Origin: DASXRC01 sp036506495
GTDB lineage: Bacteria; Actinomycetota; Actinomycetes; Mycobacteriales; Micromonosporaceae
NCBI GenBank assembly: GCA_036506495.1
Contig: DASXRQ010000199.1
Span: 1 to 64,000 of the forward strand
Direction of reading: 5' to 3'
Length of the DNA: 64,000 nucleotides
Shown here: piece after piece, positions 45,801-53,526 of the stretch
How positions within the stretch are numbered: the first letter of the stretch is position 1
How the letters are laid out: every line of letters starts with the position of its first letter
The notes under the pieces: generated by a model
The model's input: only the letters and a program-made list of their open reading frames with translations
Database searches by the model: none
What the model was told of the DNA's origin: nothing
Program-made: the position numbers and the translations under genes

Positions 45801-48355
45801 TGACCCCCAACGGCAAGCTGGACCGGGCGGCCCTGCCCGCGCCCACCATCACGCGCGAATCGTCGGTCGACCTCGTCGACCCGCGCACGGAGACCGAGCG
45901 GTTGCTGGTGCGGATCTGGTCCGAGGTCCTCGGTGTGCCGTCGCTCGGCATCGACGACGACTTCTTCGACCTCGGCGGGCATTCCATGCTGGCGACCCAG
46001 GTGGTCGCGAGGATCCGCAAACAGAACCGGGGCGGCCACCCGGTCGGCGTGATGGACCTGTTCCAGCACCGGACCGTCCGCGAGCTCGCTGCCTTCGTGG
46101 ACGCGGCGGTCGACCACCCCGCCGAGCGCCGCCTGCTCTACGAGCTGACCAGACCGATCCCGGTCGGACAGCGGACGCTGACCTACGTCTGCGTTCCGTA
46201 CGGCGGGGGGAGTGCCGTCGTCTACCAGCCGCTCGCCGACGCGCTCCCCCCGGGGTTTGCGCTGTACGCCCTCGCGATTCCGGGCCACGACGTCGGGCTC
46301 GACGAGGCGGCGGTGCCGTTCGAGGAGCTGACCACCCGGGTCGCCTCCGAGGTGCTGGAGCGCATCGAGGGCCCGGTCGCCTTGTACGGCCACTGCGGTG
46401 TGGGTAGCGCCATCGTCGCCGAGGTGGCCCGGAAGCTCGAAGCGGCCGGGCGCGAGCTGGACGCCGTCTACATCGGAGGGATGTTCCCGTTCGCGCGGCC
46501 ACCGGGCGCGTACGCGGCGCTGCGCACCCGGTTGGAGAGGCTCCGCAGCAACCGCCACTACGCGAGCTGGTTGACGTCGATGGGCGTCGACATCAACGAG
46601 CTCGAACCGGACCAGGCGGACCGGATCATCAGCAACATGCGGGCGGACTCGCGGGCGTCCGAGGAGTACTTCACGCGCCTGCTCGACCACCACGCCGAGA
46701 AGCTGCGCGCCCCGATCGTCTCCGTGGTCGGGTCGGAGGATCCGGTCACCGACTACTTCACCGAGCGGTACGCCGAATGGCAGTTCCTCTCCGACACGCT
46801 CGGCCTCGTCGTGCTCGACCGGGCCGGCCATTTCTTCCTCAAGTACCGCGCCGATGAGCTGGCCGAGATCGTCACCGCGGTGCACCCAGCCGTCGCGGCG
46901 GACGACGCCCGGCACCTCGCGCCCGAGTCCCGCGGCCCGGACGCCGCCTGGACGGTTCGCGGCTGGCAGCGGGTCGGTCGGCAGCGGACGGTCGCGACCA
47001 CCATCCGGCCGAGCATGGGCCGGTTCCTGGCGATCGCCGGCGGGCAGCTCGTGTCCACCGCCGGCTCCGCCCTGACCGCGTTCGCCGTCCCGGTCTGGCT
47101 CTACACGCGTACCGGCTCGGTGGCGAACCTGGGGCTGCTGTGGTCGCTGGCGCTGCTGTGCGGGGTTCTCACGCTGCCGGTGGCCGGCGCCGTCGCGGAC
47201 CGCCTCGACCGGCGGCGGATCATGGTGATCGCGAGCAGCGTGGCCGGCGTGCTCCAGCTGATGCTCGCCGGCCTGCTCTGGTCGGGCGGCCTGCACCTGT
47301 GGGAGATCTACCTGCTCGTGTCGCTCAGCCAGGTGGCGGCCTCGTTCCAGCGGATCGCGTTCCAGACCGCGATCCCCCAACTGGTGCCGAAGCGGTACCT
47401 CGGTCACGCGACGGGCGTGGCCCAGCTGTCCAACGGCTTCTCGATGCTGCTGATGCCGGTCGTGGCGGCTGGCCTGCTCGCCGCCATCGGGTTGACCGGC
47501 ATCCTGCTGCTGGACGTGGTCAGCTACGTCTTCGCCGTCGTGACGCTGCTGCTCGTGCGCTTCCCGGATCTGTTGGGTTGGCGGCCGAGGGAACCGTTGC
47601 TGGTGGCGATCGCCCGCGGCGGCCGCTACTCGTGGAACCACCGCGGGTTCCGGCTGATGCTGGCGTACTTCGCCCTCGGCAACATCTTCCTGGCCCCGGC
47701 TCTGGTGCTGACGGCGCCGCTGGTGCTGGCGTTCGGCACGGTGGCGCAGGTCGCGCAGGTCGCGGTCGCCGAGGCGCTCGGCGCCATCGCCGGCGGCGCC
47801 GCGATGGCGATCTGGGGCGGGCCACGACGGCGACGCATGATCGGTGTGCTCGTCGCCAACGCCGGTACCGCCACCGGGTGCCTCGTCATCGGCGTCCACG
47901 CGTCCGTCGCGATCGCGGCGGTCGGCATGTTCGGGATGGCCACCGCGATGGCGACGGCGCAGGGCATCTACACGACGATCGTTCAGGTGAAGGTGCCGCA
48001 GCGGTATCACGGTCGGGTCTTCGCGATCAACCAGACGCTCGCGTGGTCGACGCTTCCGATCGGCTTCGCTCTCCTCGCCCCGGCGGCGACCAAGCTGTTC
48101 GAGCCGCTCCTGGCGCCGGGTGGGGAGCTGGCCGGTACCGTCGGTGCCGTGATCGGGGTCGGACCGGGCCGGGGGATCGGCTTCGGGTACATCGTGTTCG
48201 GACTGACCCTGGCGGTGGTGACCGCGGGCGGCGCGCTCGTCCGGACGCTGCGCCGGTTCGACATCGAGGTGCCCGACGCGCTGCCCGACGACCTCGTCGG
48301 CGCCCAGGAGCGCCAGCGGCGCCTGGCCGCGTCCACCGCCGGGCGTCGGTATTGA
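42875..48355 (+). CDS. NRPS, domains C-A-T-TE fused to an MFS exporter, predicted Ser module
   Basis: 1826 residues. C (HHIVGDGWS near 172); A (TSGSTGRPKG near 644) with pocket residues DVWHISLID plus Lys, a serine code; T (LGGHSMLATQ near 1032); TE (about 1105-1345) with GHCGVGS near 1171, so the nucleophile is Cys where most thioesterases have Ser, acid in GSEDPVTD and His in RAGHFFLKY; then from about 1379 to the end a major facilitator domain with roughly 12 helices and the loop motif GAVADRLDRRR. The order couples chain release to export in one polypeptide. Cys thioesterases are known from obafluorin (beta-lactone) and sulfazecin (beta-lactam) assembly. With Ser as the last residue, a serine beta-lactone is one possible product; hydrolysis or macrocyclisation remain open. 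Confidence 0.94.
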   Translation: MTSVREGSIADRAAARDALIARRLRQRGDGSSPTAIPRRPAGVIPPLSYAQERVWFMNQVAPGEAAYHIAVPVRIRGPLDLDRLRAALAGLTRRHESLRTRFPADEDGRPRVVIEDDVDVPLRLAEAPTEQAAQALIDRAATEPFDLAHGPLLRSLLVRIADEDHLLLLSQHHIVGDGWSVDVLLRDLITLYRSGSLPPLPVQYGDFARWEAQLLSGPAARRHLDYWRHRLAGVPPLELPLDRARPATQTYRGDFVELTVDREVTDRLLALARDAGGTMFMTLLAAYQVLLARHSGQRDFAVGASVAGRSAPDLENVVGMFINMLPLRSELDGDPTFADLLARTRRCVFDAFDHADVPFAKVVRELGVPRDVTRSPVFQAMFVLQNYEMGRFGEVARDGDVSFEWIPMELRATRFDIELHLVEVSGGLWGKLVFNTDLFHRSTVERLATAYQTLLRSIVIDPGARVSELDLLAPDQRAQLLDGWNDTTAEYPDAATLHGLVEAQAVRTPELVAVSGEGRSVTYAELNAAANRIAHRLRAAGVGPETLVGVCAERSVELVAALLGVLKAGGAYLPLDPEYPPDRLAFMLADSTAPVVLVQDRLRDALPATGAVVLVVDDESEWAGQPVDDPEPVAEATNIAYVIYTSGSTGRPKGVPNTHCGVVNRLAWMQKAYALCAADRVLQKTPASFDVSVWEFFWPLQTGARLVLAKPGGHKDAAYLRDLIVSEGVTTAHFVPSMLTAFLAEEGVERCTGLRTVICSGEELPLGTAVEFTSRLPGCELHNLYGPTEAAIDVSSWRCRPEALTGAATVPIGAPIDNVRLYVLDERLTPVPVGVAGELFIAGVGVARGYHRRPSLTADRFVPEPFGGAPGGRMYRTGDRARWRADGTLEFLGRLDHQVKLRGLRIELGEVESALREQPGVIDAAVVVREDAPGDKRLVAYVVGPAAGAELKPSLKRTLPEYMVPQVFVALDRLPLTPNGKLDRAALPAPTITRESSVDLVDPRTETERLLVRIWSEVLGVPSLGIDDDFFDLGGHSMLATQVVARIRKQNRGGHPVGVMDLFQHRTVRELAAFVDAAVDHPAERRLLYELTRPIPVGQRTLTYVCVPYGGGSAVVYQPLADALPPGFALYALAIPGHDVGLDEAAVPFEELTTRVASEVLERIEGPVALYGHCGVGSAIVAEVARKLEAAGRELDAVYIGGMFPFARPPGAYAALRTRLERLRSNRHYASWLTSMGVDINELEPDQADRIISNMRADSRASEEYFTRLLDHHAEKLRAPIVSVVGSEDPVTDYFTERYAEWQFLSDTLGLVVLDRAGHFFLKYRADELAEIVTAVHPAVAADDARHLAPESRGPDAAWTVRGWQRVGRQRTVATTIRPSMGRFLAIAGGQLVSTAGSALTAFAVPVWLYTRTGSVANLGLLWSLALLCGVLTLPVAGAVADRLDRRRIMVIASSVAGVLQLMLAGLLWSGGLHLWEIYLLVSLSQVAASFQRIAFQTAIPQLVPKRYLGHATGVAQLSNGFSMLLMPVVAAGLLAAIGLTGILLLDVVSYVFAVVTLLLVRFPDLLGWRPREPLLVAIARGGRYSWNHRGFRLMLAYFALGNIFLAPALVLTAPLVLAFGTVAQVAQVAVAEALGAIAGGAAMAIWGGPRRRRMIGVLVANAGTATGCLVIGVHASVAIAAVGMFGMATAMATAQGIYTTIVQVKVPQRYHGRVFAINQTLAWSTLPIGFALLAPAATKLFEPLLAPGGELAGTVGAVIGVGPGRGIGFGYIVFGLTLAVVTAGGALVRTLRRFDIEVPDALPDDLVGAQERQRRLAASTAGRRY

Positions 48356-48428
48356 CGCCCTCTGTGCCCGATGCTGTGATGCTGCGTACCGCTGGTCCCC
48401 CGACGGCGGCCGAGTCGAGGGAGTAGGC

Positions 48429-48881
48429 ATGGGCTTCGCGTCGTTGGACGACCTGCGTGGCGCCGCCGGCACCGAGCTGGGCGTGAGCGACTGGATCGAG
48501 ATCGACCAGGACCGGATCGACCGGTTCGCCGACGCCACCGGCGACCGCCAGTGGATCCATGTCGACCCGGAGCGCGCCCGCGGCGGTCCGTTCGGCACGA
48601 CGGTGGCGCACGGCTACCTTACCCTGTCGTTGATCCCGGCACTGGCGGCCTCGGTGTGGTCGCTCGACAACGCCAAGATGGGCGTCAACTACGGCCTCAA
48701 CAAGGTCCGCTTCCCCGCGCCGGTGCCGGTCGGCTCGCGAGTGCGCGCTCGTCTGGAGCTGCTTTCGGTCGAAGACGTGCCGGGCAACGGCGTCCAGCTC
48801 ACCGCACGGGTCACCGTGGAGCGGGCGGGCGGCGACAAGCCGGTGTGCGTCGCCGAAACCGTATCGCGGGTGTACGCGTGA
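48429..48881 (+). CDS. MaoC-like hot-dog dehydratase
   Basis: 150 residues with the R-specific hydratase motif: ATGDRQWIHVDPERA near 38 and GTTVAHGYLTLSLIP near 58, holding the Asp and His pair. It interconverts (R)-3-hydroxyacyl and 2-enoyl thioesters. The ATG at 48429 has GAGGGAG upstream and lies 73 bp behind the last NRPS. It could dehydrate the ketide in trans, support a weak PKS DH domain, or belong to fatty-acid metabolism. Its stop overlaps the next gene (GTGA). Confidence 0.88.
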   Translation: MGFASLDDLRGAAGTELGVSDWIEIDQDRIDRFADATGDRQWIHVDPERARGGPFGTTVAHGYLTLSLIPALAASVWSLDNAKMGVNYGLNKVRFPAPVPVGSRVRARLELLSVEDVPGNGVQLTARVTVERAGGDKPVCVAETVSRVYA

Positions 48882-49891
48882 GAGCCTGGCGGGTCGCCGA
48901 ACACGGCGAGCCGGCCGCCGTGCTGCGCCTGGTCGACGTCGACACGCCGGCGCCCGCCGCGGGCCAGCTTCTGGTGCGGGTACGCGCGACGGCACTGAAC
49001 TTCCCGGATGTGCTGCTGTGCCGCGGGGCGTACCAGGTGCGGCCCCCGCTGCCGTTCACTCCCGGTGTCGAGCTGTGCGGGGAGGTGGTGGCCCTCGGCG
49101 CCGGCGTCGACCGGTTCGCGGTCGGTGACCGGATCATCGGTACGCCGGCGCTGCCGCACGGAGCCCTCGCCGAGTACGCCCTGGTCGACGCCCTCGAGGC
49201 GTACCCGGCGCCGAGTGCCCTTGACGACGCCGCCGCGGCGAGCCTGTCCATCGCGTACCAGACGGGCTGGTTCGGCCTGCACCGGCGCGCCCGGCTCCAG
49301 CCCGGCGAGACGCTGCTCGTGCACGCGGCGGCCGGCGGGGTGGGAAGCGCGGCCGTGCAGCTCGGCACCGCCGCGGGCGCCCGGGTGATCGCGGTGGTCG
49401 GCGGCGCCCGGAAGGCAGAGGTGGCGACGGCGCTCGGCGCCGACGTGGTGATCGACCGTCGGGAGCGGGATGTCGTCGCCGCGGTGAAGGAGGCGACCGA
49501 CGGGCGCGGCGCGGACGTGGTGTACGACCCGGTTGGTGGCGACGCCTACGCGGCCTCGGCGAAGTGCGTCGCGTTCGAGGGCCGGATCCTGGTGATCGGC
49601 TTCGCGAGCGGCACGATCCCGACGCCGTCGCTCGCGCACGCGCTGATCAAGAACTACTCGATCGTCGGGTTGCACTGGGGGCTGTACAAGAGCCACGACC
49701 GGGCGGCCGTCGACGAGACCCACGACCGGCTCACGGAGTGGGCCGCCCGGGGGGTCATCGACCCGCTGATCGGCGGCCGGCTGCCGCTCGAGGACGCCGC
49801 CGACGGCTTGACCCGGCTCGCCGCCGGAGACAGCATCGGCCGCCTCGTGGTGCTCCCAGCGGGTCGATCTAGGGCTAATACTGGTGCGTAG
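48878..49891 (+). CDS. NADPH:quinone oxidoreductase-like MDR protein
   Basis: 337 residues, zinc-free medium-chain reductase: GVELCGEVVALGAGV near 62, the nucleotide-binding HAAAGGVGSAAVQLG near 150 and a catalytic-domain lid. It resembles both quinone reductases and trans-acting enoyl reductases. After a KR and DH, an enoyl reductase would complete full reduction of the C2 unit; this role is inferred from position. The last nine residues (GRSRANTGA) and the stop codon are encoded by the dispersed palindromic element B, so the native C terminus has been replaced or extended by the repeat. Confidence 0.9.
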   Translation: MRAWRVAEHGEPAAVLRLVDVDTPAPAAGQLLVRVRATALNFPDVLLCRGAYQVRPPLPFTPGVELCGEVVALGAGVDRFAVGDRIIGTPALPHGALAEYALVDALEAYPAPSALDDAAAASLSIAYQTGWFGLHRRARLQPGETLLVHAAAGGVGSAAVQLGTAAGARVIAVVGGARKAEVATALGADVVIDRRERDVVAAVKEATDGRGADVVYDPVGGDAYAASAKCVAFEGRILVIGFASGTIPTPSLAHALIKNYSIVGLHWGLYKSHDRAAVDETHDRLTEWAARGVIDPLIGGRLPLEDAADGLTRLAAGDSIGRLVVLPAGRSRANTGA

Positions 49892-49924
49892 ACATCAACT
49901 AGCCAGAATTCGCCCTAGATCGAC
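49863..49924. repeat. Dispersed palindromic element, copy B
   Basis: Arms 49863-49884 and 49903-49924 match at 20 of 22 positions around an 18-nt loop that is best aligned to copies A and C in reverse orientation (CTAGTTGAT shared with C). It lies between the convergent ends of the biosynthetic operon and the hemerythrin gene, contains the stop codon of the former and could act as a bidirectional terminator. Confidence 0.85.
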
Positions 49925-49932
49925 CATGGGGG

Positions 49933-50430
49933 TCAGGTGTGTTCCTCGATGTACTTCTCCGGCTCCTTGTCGCGGAACTCCAGACCTCGCCCGCTCGGAT
50001 GGTCGGCGTAGAACGCGAGCCATTGCGCGCCGAGGTCGGCGCGTAGCTCCAGGCTCGTATGCCGGCGAAAGTCGGGCAGCACCTCGTCCTCCTCCTCGGT
50101 CAGGTGCTCGCTGTTCTCCCGCCTGGTGTCCCACACCGCCGCCCACCAGTCATCGGAGCCGACGGCGTGCCGGTTCGCCGCGGCGATCGCATCCCGAATC
50201 TTGTTGTGGTCGCGAATCGCGTCCTCGGTCTCGTCTTCCGCCTGTTCGCTCCGCTTCAGCAGGCGTGGATAGAAGATCGCTTCCTCCGCCTCGGCGTGGA
50301 TCTCGAGGTGCAGGGCAAGCGGCTCCCACACCGTTCGCATGCGCTCCTCGGTCGTGGCGTCGTCGAGGCGGGCGAAGCCGCGGCGGAAGTCTTCATGGTC
50401 ATCGAGGATGAGGGCGGTGATGTCCTCCAT
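49933..50430 (-). CDS. Hemerythrin HHE-domain protein
   Basis: 165 residues. His and Glu ligands of a diiron site are visible in ILDDHEDFRRGF, HLEIHAEAEEAIFYP, RDHNKIRDAI and EHLTEEEDEVLPDF. Such proteins bind oxygen, NO or sense iron/oxygen. I start at the ATG at 50430, which begins the first helix (MEDITALILDDH); the longer upstream frame runs into the divergent gene. No fused effector domain. Confidence 0.9.
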   Translation of the reverse strand: MEDITALILDDHEDFRRGFARLDDATTEERMRTVWEPLALHLEIHAEAEEAIFYPRLLKRSEQAEDETEDAIRDHNKIRDAIAAANRHAVGSDDWWAAVWDTRRENSEHLTEEEDEVLPDFRRHTSLELRADLGAQWLAFYADHPSGRGLEFRDKEPEKYIEEHT

Positions 50431-50533
50431 AGAGCCATCTTGCCCCGATGCCGGACTTTGCACCCGAACAACGGCGCTACCGCGGACCCTCCTTCGTGGA
50501 CATCGATCTGAACGACTGGCAGGGTGGTGGCTT

Positions 50534-51685
50534 ATGGCGGGCGATGATCGAGAAGCCGGCGTCCCCCTCGAGGCGGCCGCCGACGCCGGCGTCAAGGAGA
50601 GCGCCACACCGCTCTCGATCGCCGACCGGGTGCCACCGGGGGTGGTGTTCCGGTGGGCGGCCGCGGGCACGGCCGGGGTGCTCATCGTGCTGGCCGTCGC
50701 GTACGGCTTCTACATCGTGCGCGGCATCCTGGTCCTCGTCCTGATCGGGTTGTTCGTGGCCGTCAGCCTGGACCCTGCCGTGCGGTGGCTCGTCACCCGG
50801 GGCGTGCGGCGTCCGTTCGCCGTCATGATCGTGGTGCTGGTGCTCGTCGCGCTGTTCGGCGTGTTCATCTGGTCGGTCGTGCCGCCCGTTGTCGAGCAGG
50901 GCGGCAAGCTGTTCGCGGATCTTCCGGGGTACCTGCGCAGGCTCTCGGACCAGTCGAAGGCGGTGCGCGAGGTCACCGACCGGTACCACCTCACCGACCG
51001 GTTGACCGCCCTCGTGGGCGAGCTTCCGGCCCGCCTCGCCGGGGGCGCCGTCGGCTTCGTGCAGAGGTTCCTCGGCGCGCTCGCGTCGTCGCTGACCGTG
51101 CTCGTGCTGTCGATCTACTTCATGGCCGACATGCCGCGCCTGCGGCGGGGCGTGGTGGGCCTGTTCCCGCAGCGGCGGCGGGCTCGCGCCACCGAGGTCG
51201 TCGACGTCGTGGTCGACAAGGTCGGCGGATACATGATCGGAAACATCATCATCTCTCTGTTCGCGGGCGTGTCGTCCTTCATCTGCCTGGAACTGGTTCG
51301 GGTCCCGTTCGCGCTGCCGCTGGCGGTGGCGGTCGCCATCGCGGACCTGATCCCCATGATCGGAGCCACCCTCGGCGCGGTGATCTGCGTCGTCGTCGCT
51401 GTGTTGACCGTCGACCTGTGGCCGGCGGCCGTCATCGTGCTGCTGTTCTTCATCGCGTACCAGCAGCTGGAGAACTACCTGATCGCGCCGCGCGTGCTGC
51501 GCAATACGGTGGATCTCTCCTCGGTGGCCGTCCTGCTGGCCGCACTGATCGGCGGCGCCGTCCTCGGCCTGGTCGGCGCGATCATGGCGATACCGGTCGT
51601 CGCGACGGTGAAGGTCGTGATGACACCGATGCTGCCTGCGGCCGACGAGCAGCATCCGCGGGGCGACGCCGATCGAGAGTCCTGA
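50534..51685 (+). CDS. AI-2E family transporter (PerM-like)
   Basis: 383 residues with about eight membrane helices. The first pair of helices starts after a 35-residue polar leader; the family blocks GLFVAVSLDPAVRWLV, a VDKVGGYMIGN segment, DLIPMIGATLG and QQLENYLIAPRVL are all present. Members are secondary transporters of uncertain substrate (autoinducer export, Na+/H+ exchange). The ATG at 50534 is preferred; an upstream frame overlaps the divergent hemerythrin gene. Confidence 0.9.
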   Translation: MAGDDREAGVPLEAAADAGVKESATPLSIADRVPPGVVFRWAAAGTAGVLIVLAVAYGFYIVRGILVLVLIGLFVAVSLDPAVRWLVTRGVRRPFAVMIVVLVLVALFGVFIWSVVPPVVEQGGKLFADLPGYLRRLSDQSKAVREVTDRYHLTDRLTALVGELPARLAGGAVGFVQRFLGALASSLTVLVLSIYFMADMPRLRRGVVGLFPQRRRARATEVVDVVVDKVGGYMIGNIIISLFAGVSSFICLELVRVPFALPLAVAVAIADLIPMIGATLGAVICVVVAVLTVDLWPAAVIVLLFFIAYQQLENYLIAPRVLRNTVDLSSVAVLLAALIGGAVLGLVGAIMAIPVVATVKVVMTPMLPAADEQHPRGDADRES

Positions 51686-51711
51686 CCCGGCGCTCCCGCT
51701 AGGCTGGCCCG

Positions 51712-52059
51712 ATGGAGAGCGCCACCGACGTCGACGTGTCCGTGCCGCCCAGTGGCCCGGGTTGCGCCGAGTGCGAGCAGACCCAGGGCTGGTGGCTGCA
51801 CCTGCGGCGTTGTGCGACATGTGGCCACATCGGATGCTGCGACACGTCGCCGGCCCAGCACGCGACCGCGCACTGGCGCAGCACCGGCCACCCGCTGATC
51901 CAGTCGTACGAGCCTAGCGAGGACTGGTACTGGGACTACCGCACCGAGCAGATGTACGCCGGACCCGACCTCGCGCCGCCTCAGCATCATCCCGTCGAAC
52001 AGGGCGTACCCGGCCCGGTTGAGCGGGTACCCGGAGACTGGAGACGTCACCTCCACTGA
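51712..52059 (+). CDS. UBP-type zinc-finger protein
   Basis: 115 residues. The zinc ligands of a ZnF-UBP fold are seen as CAECEQTQGWWLHLRRC, CGHIGCCD and HATAHWRSTGHPLIQS. In eukaryotes the fold binds the free C terminus of ubiquitin; in actinobacteria the stand-alone form is common and its ligand is unknown. A short acidic-aromatic segment (EDWYWDYRTEQ) follows. It ends 37 bp before the palindromic element C. Confidence 0.9.
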   Translation: MESATDVDVSVPPSGPGCAECEQTQGWWLHLRRCATCGHIGCCDTSPAQHATAHWRSTGHPLIQSYEPSEDWYWDYRTEQMYAGPDLAPPQHHPVEQGVPGPVERVPGDWRRHLH

Positions 52060-52095
52060 GCCGACGGGCGGCGGTGCACGCCCCCGCCTTCTCTT

Positions 52096-52157
52096 GTCGA
52101 TCTAGGGCAAGCACTGGCTAGTTGATCTCCAGCACCCAGACTTCGCCCTAGATCGAC
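52096..52157. repeat. Dispersed palindromic element, copy C
   Basis: Arms 52096-52117 and 52136-52157 pair at 18 of 22 positions around an 18-nt loop with GATCTCCA, as in copy A. It lies between convergent genes. The stop codon of the anti-sigma kinase-like gene (TAG at 52148-52150) is inside the right arm. Confidence 0.85.
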
Positions 52158-52600
52158 GGGGAGATTTCGAGGCTGACGGTGACCGCGGTGCCATCGGGAC
52201 CGGTGGTGATGACGAGGTCGTCCGAGAGCTGACGACTGATCCATAGGCCTCGCCCACTGACGGCGGCGGGGTCGGGGCGGTTGTGTCCCCGGTCGGGGTT
52301 GTCGATGCCCGGGCCGCGGTCGGTGATCTCGCAGTAGACCCGCGTGTCGTCCGACCACAGGCGCAGGCGACCCCGACCGCCACCGTGCCGGATGGCGTTG
52401 GTGATCAGCTCGCTGGCGACGATCAGCAGCCGCTCGGCCGTTCGGGTCGAGGCTCCCATGGACCCGGCGTGGGCCAGGACGCTCGCGCGCATGGCGTACA
52501 GGCCGTCGGCGTCGACGACCAGGTCCAAGGGCGCTGCTGGAGGAGGAGCGACCTGGTGCCGCCCCGTCCCACCCGCGTCCGGTGGATCAGGGCTGGTCAT
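52148..52600 (-). CDS. Anti-sigma regulatory factor, HATPase (RsbW/SpoIIAB-like)
   Basis: 150 residues. The GHKL ATP-binding boxes are visible: ASELITNAIRHG (N box), ITDRGPGID (G1) and GRGLWISRQLSDD (G2). Proteins of this type phosphorylate anti-sigma antagonists or bind sigma factors. The ATG at 52600 overlaps the 3' end of the upstream MEDS-STAS gene by 14 bp, so the two form a switch pair. The final codons derive from repeat element C. Confidence 0.9.
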   Translation of the reverse strand: MTSPDPPDAGGTGRHQVAPPPAAPLDLVVDADGLYAMRASVLAHAGSMGASTRTAERLLIVASELITNAIRHGGGRGRLRLWSDDTRVYCEITDRGPGIDNPDRGHNRPDPAAVSGRGLWISRQLSDDLVITTGPDGTAVTVSLEISPSI

Positions 52601-53459
52601 TCGTCTTCTGTACCCGTAGCCGAGGCACGGCACTCGCGCCGACGAGGTCCACTACCGTGCACACCAGGCTCCGGCAGATGATCGACATGCGCCGTGAGGC
52701 GGGCAGCCGCAGGGCGACCTGCACGATCGTCGCGGCGCACGCAGCGTCGATGTAGTCCAGGCCCGCGAGGTTCATGTGCATGTGCCGGTCGAGCCTTACC
52801 GACTCGGCGAGGGCCTGCTCGAGCACGTCCTGGTGCCGGTAGTCCAACTCCCCGGCGATTCTGATCCCCGGCGGGCTGTACTGGCGACAGATCCGCAGCA
52901 GCGGATGCTCGTAGTAGACCTGGGCGGCCACCGTCTTCGGGTGAGCCTTCGCCGCGAACGCCAGCGTCACCGCGTCGAAGCTCTCCCTGTCGTACTGGCA
53001 GATCACGCACAGCCGCCCGTCGGCGAACAACCCCGCAATGTCCGTCTCGAACCCGACCAGTTGGTCGACTCCGGCCGTTGGGCGGGCGGCCCAGCTCATG
53101 TCCGCGGTCACCCGGAGCCCCGGGTAGCCTTCCTCCGACGCGCGATCCAGCTCGCCGGCCAGCGCCGCCACCATGGCGCCGGCGGTCGCGCGGCCGCCCT
53201 GAGACAGCGCTACGTCGGCCGGGACGATGGTCAGCTGACCGCGGCGCAGCGCAGCGCCGGGTCCGACAGATCGCGCCGTCAGCTCGCGCGCCAACTCCGT
53301 CGGCGCCAGGGAGGCGGTCCAGCACACCACCTTCTCGCGCCGGCGAAGCCCCGCACGCACGAAGGCGGCGACCAGATCCCACCGCTCATCGATGTCGGTG
53401 AAGGTCAGGCAAGCGTGATCACCAGCGCTCAGCGCGTCAACCGTCGCCGCATCCGCCAT
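52587..53459 (-). CDS. MEDS-domain plus STAS-domain anti-sigma factor antagonist
   Basis: 290 residues. Residues 1-160 match the MEDS (DcmR sensory) domain: GDHACLTFTDIDERWDLVAA near 13 and ICQYDRESFD near 155. A STAS-like domain follows (IRIAGELDYRHQDVLEQAL, HMNLAGLDYIDAACAATIV). The serine usually phosphorylated in STAS antagonists seems replaced (YIDAA), which is common in MEDS-linked forms. It is upstream of and overlaps the ATP-binding anti-sigma gene. The pair probably senses a small molecule or redox signal and controls a sigma factor not in the window. Confidence 0.87.
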   Translation of the reverse strand: MADAATVDALSAGDHACLTFTDIDERWDLVAAFVRAGLRRREKVVCWTASLAPTELARELTARSVGPGAALRRGQLTIVPADVALSQGGRATAGAMVAALAGELDRASEEGYPGLRVTADMSWAARPTAGVDQLVGFETDIAGLFADGRLCVICQYDRESFDAVTLAFAAKAHPKTVAAQVYYEHPLLRICRQYSPPGIRIAGELDYRHQDVLEQALAESVRLDRHMHMNLAGLDYIDAACAATIVQVALRLPASRRMSIICRSLVCTVVDLVGASAVPRLRVQKTNDQP

Positions 53460-53526
53460 GCCAGGCCGCCCGTCATCGTCGCAATAGGGGACAACGGTAG
53501 AGCACGAGGCCAAATCGTGGGAGACG

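Noticed and set aside
28037..48355. Epimerisation domains in the NRPS proteins
   Set aside because: No E-domain motifs are found between the carrier and next condensation domains; only C-A-T type units are visible.
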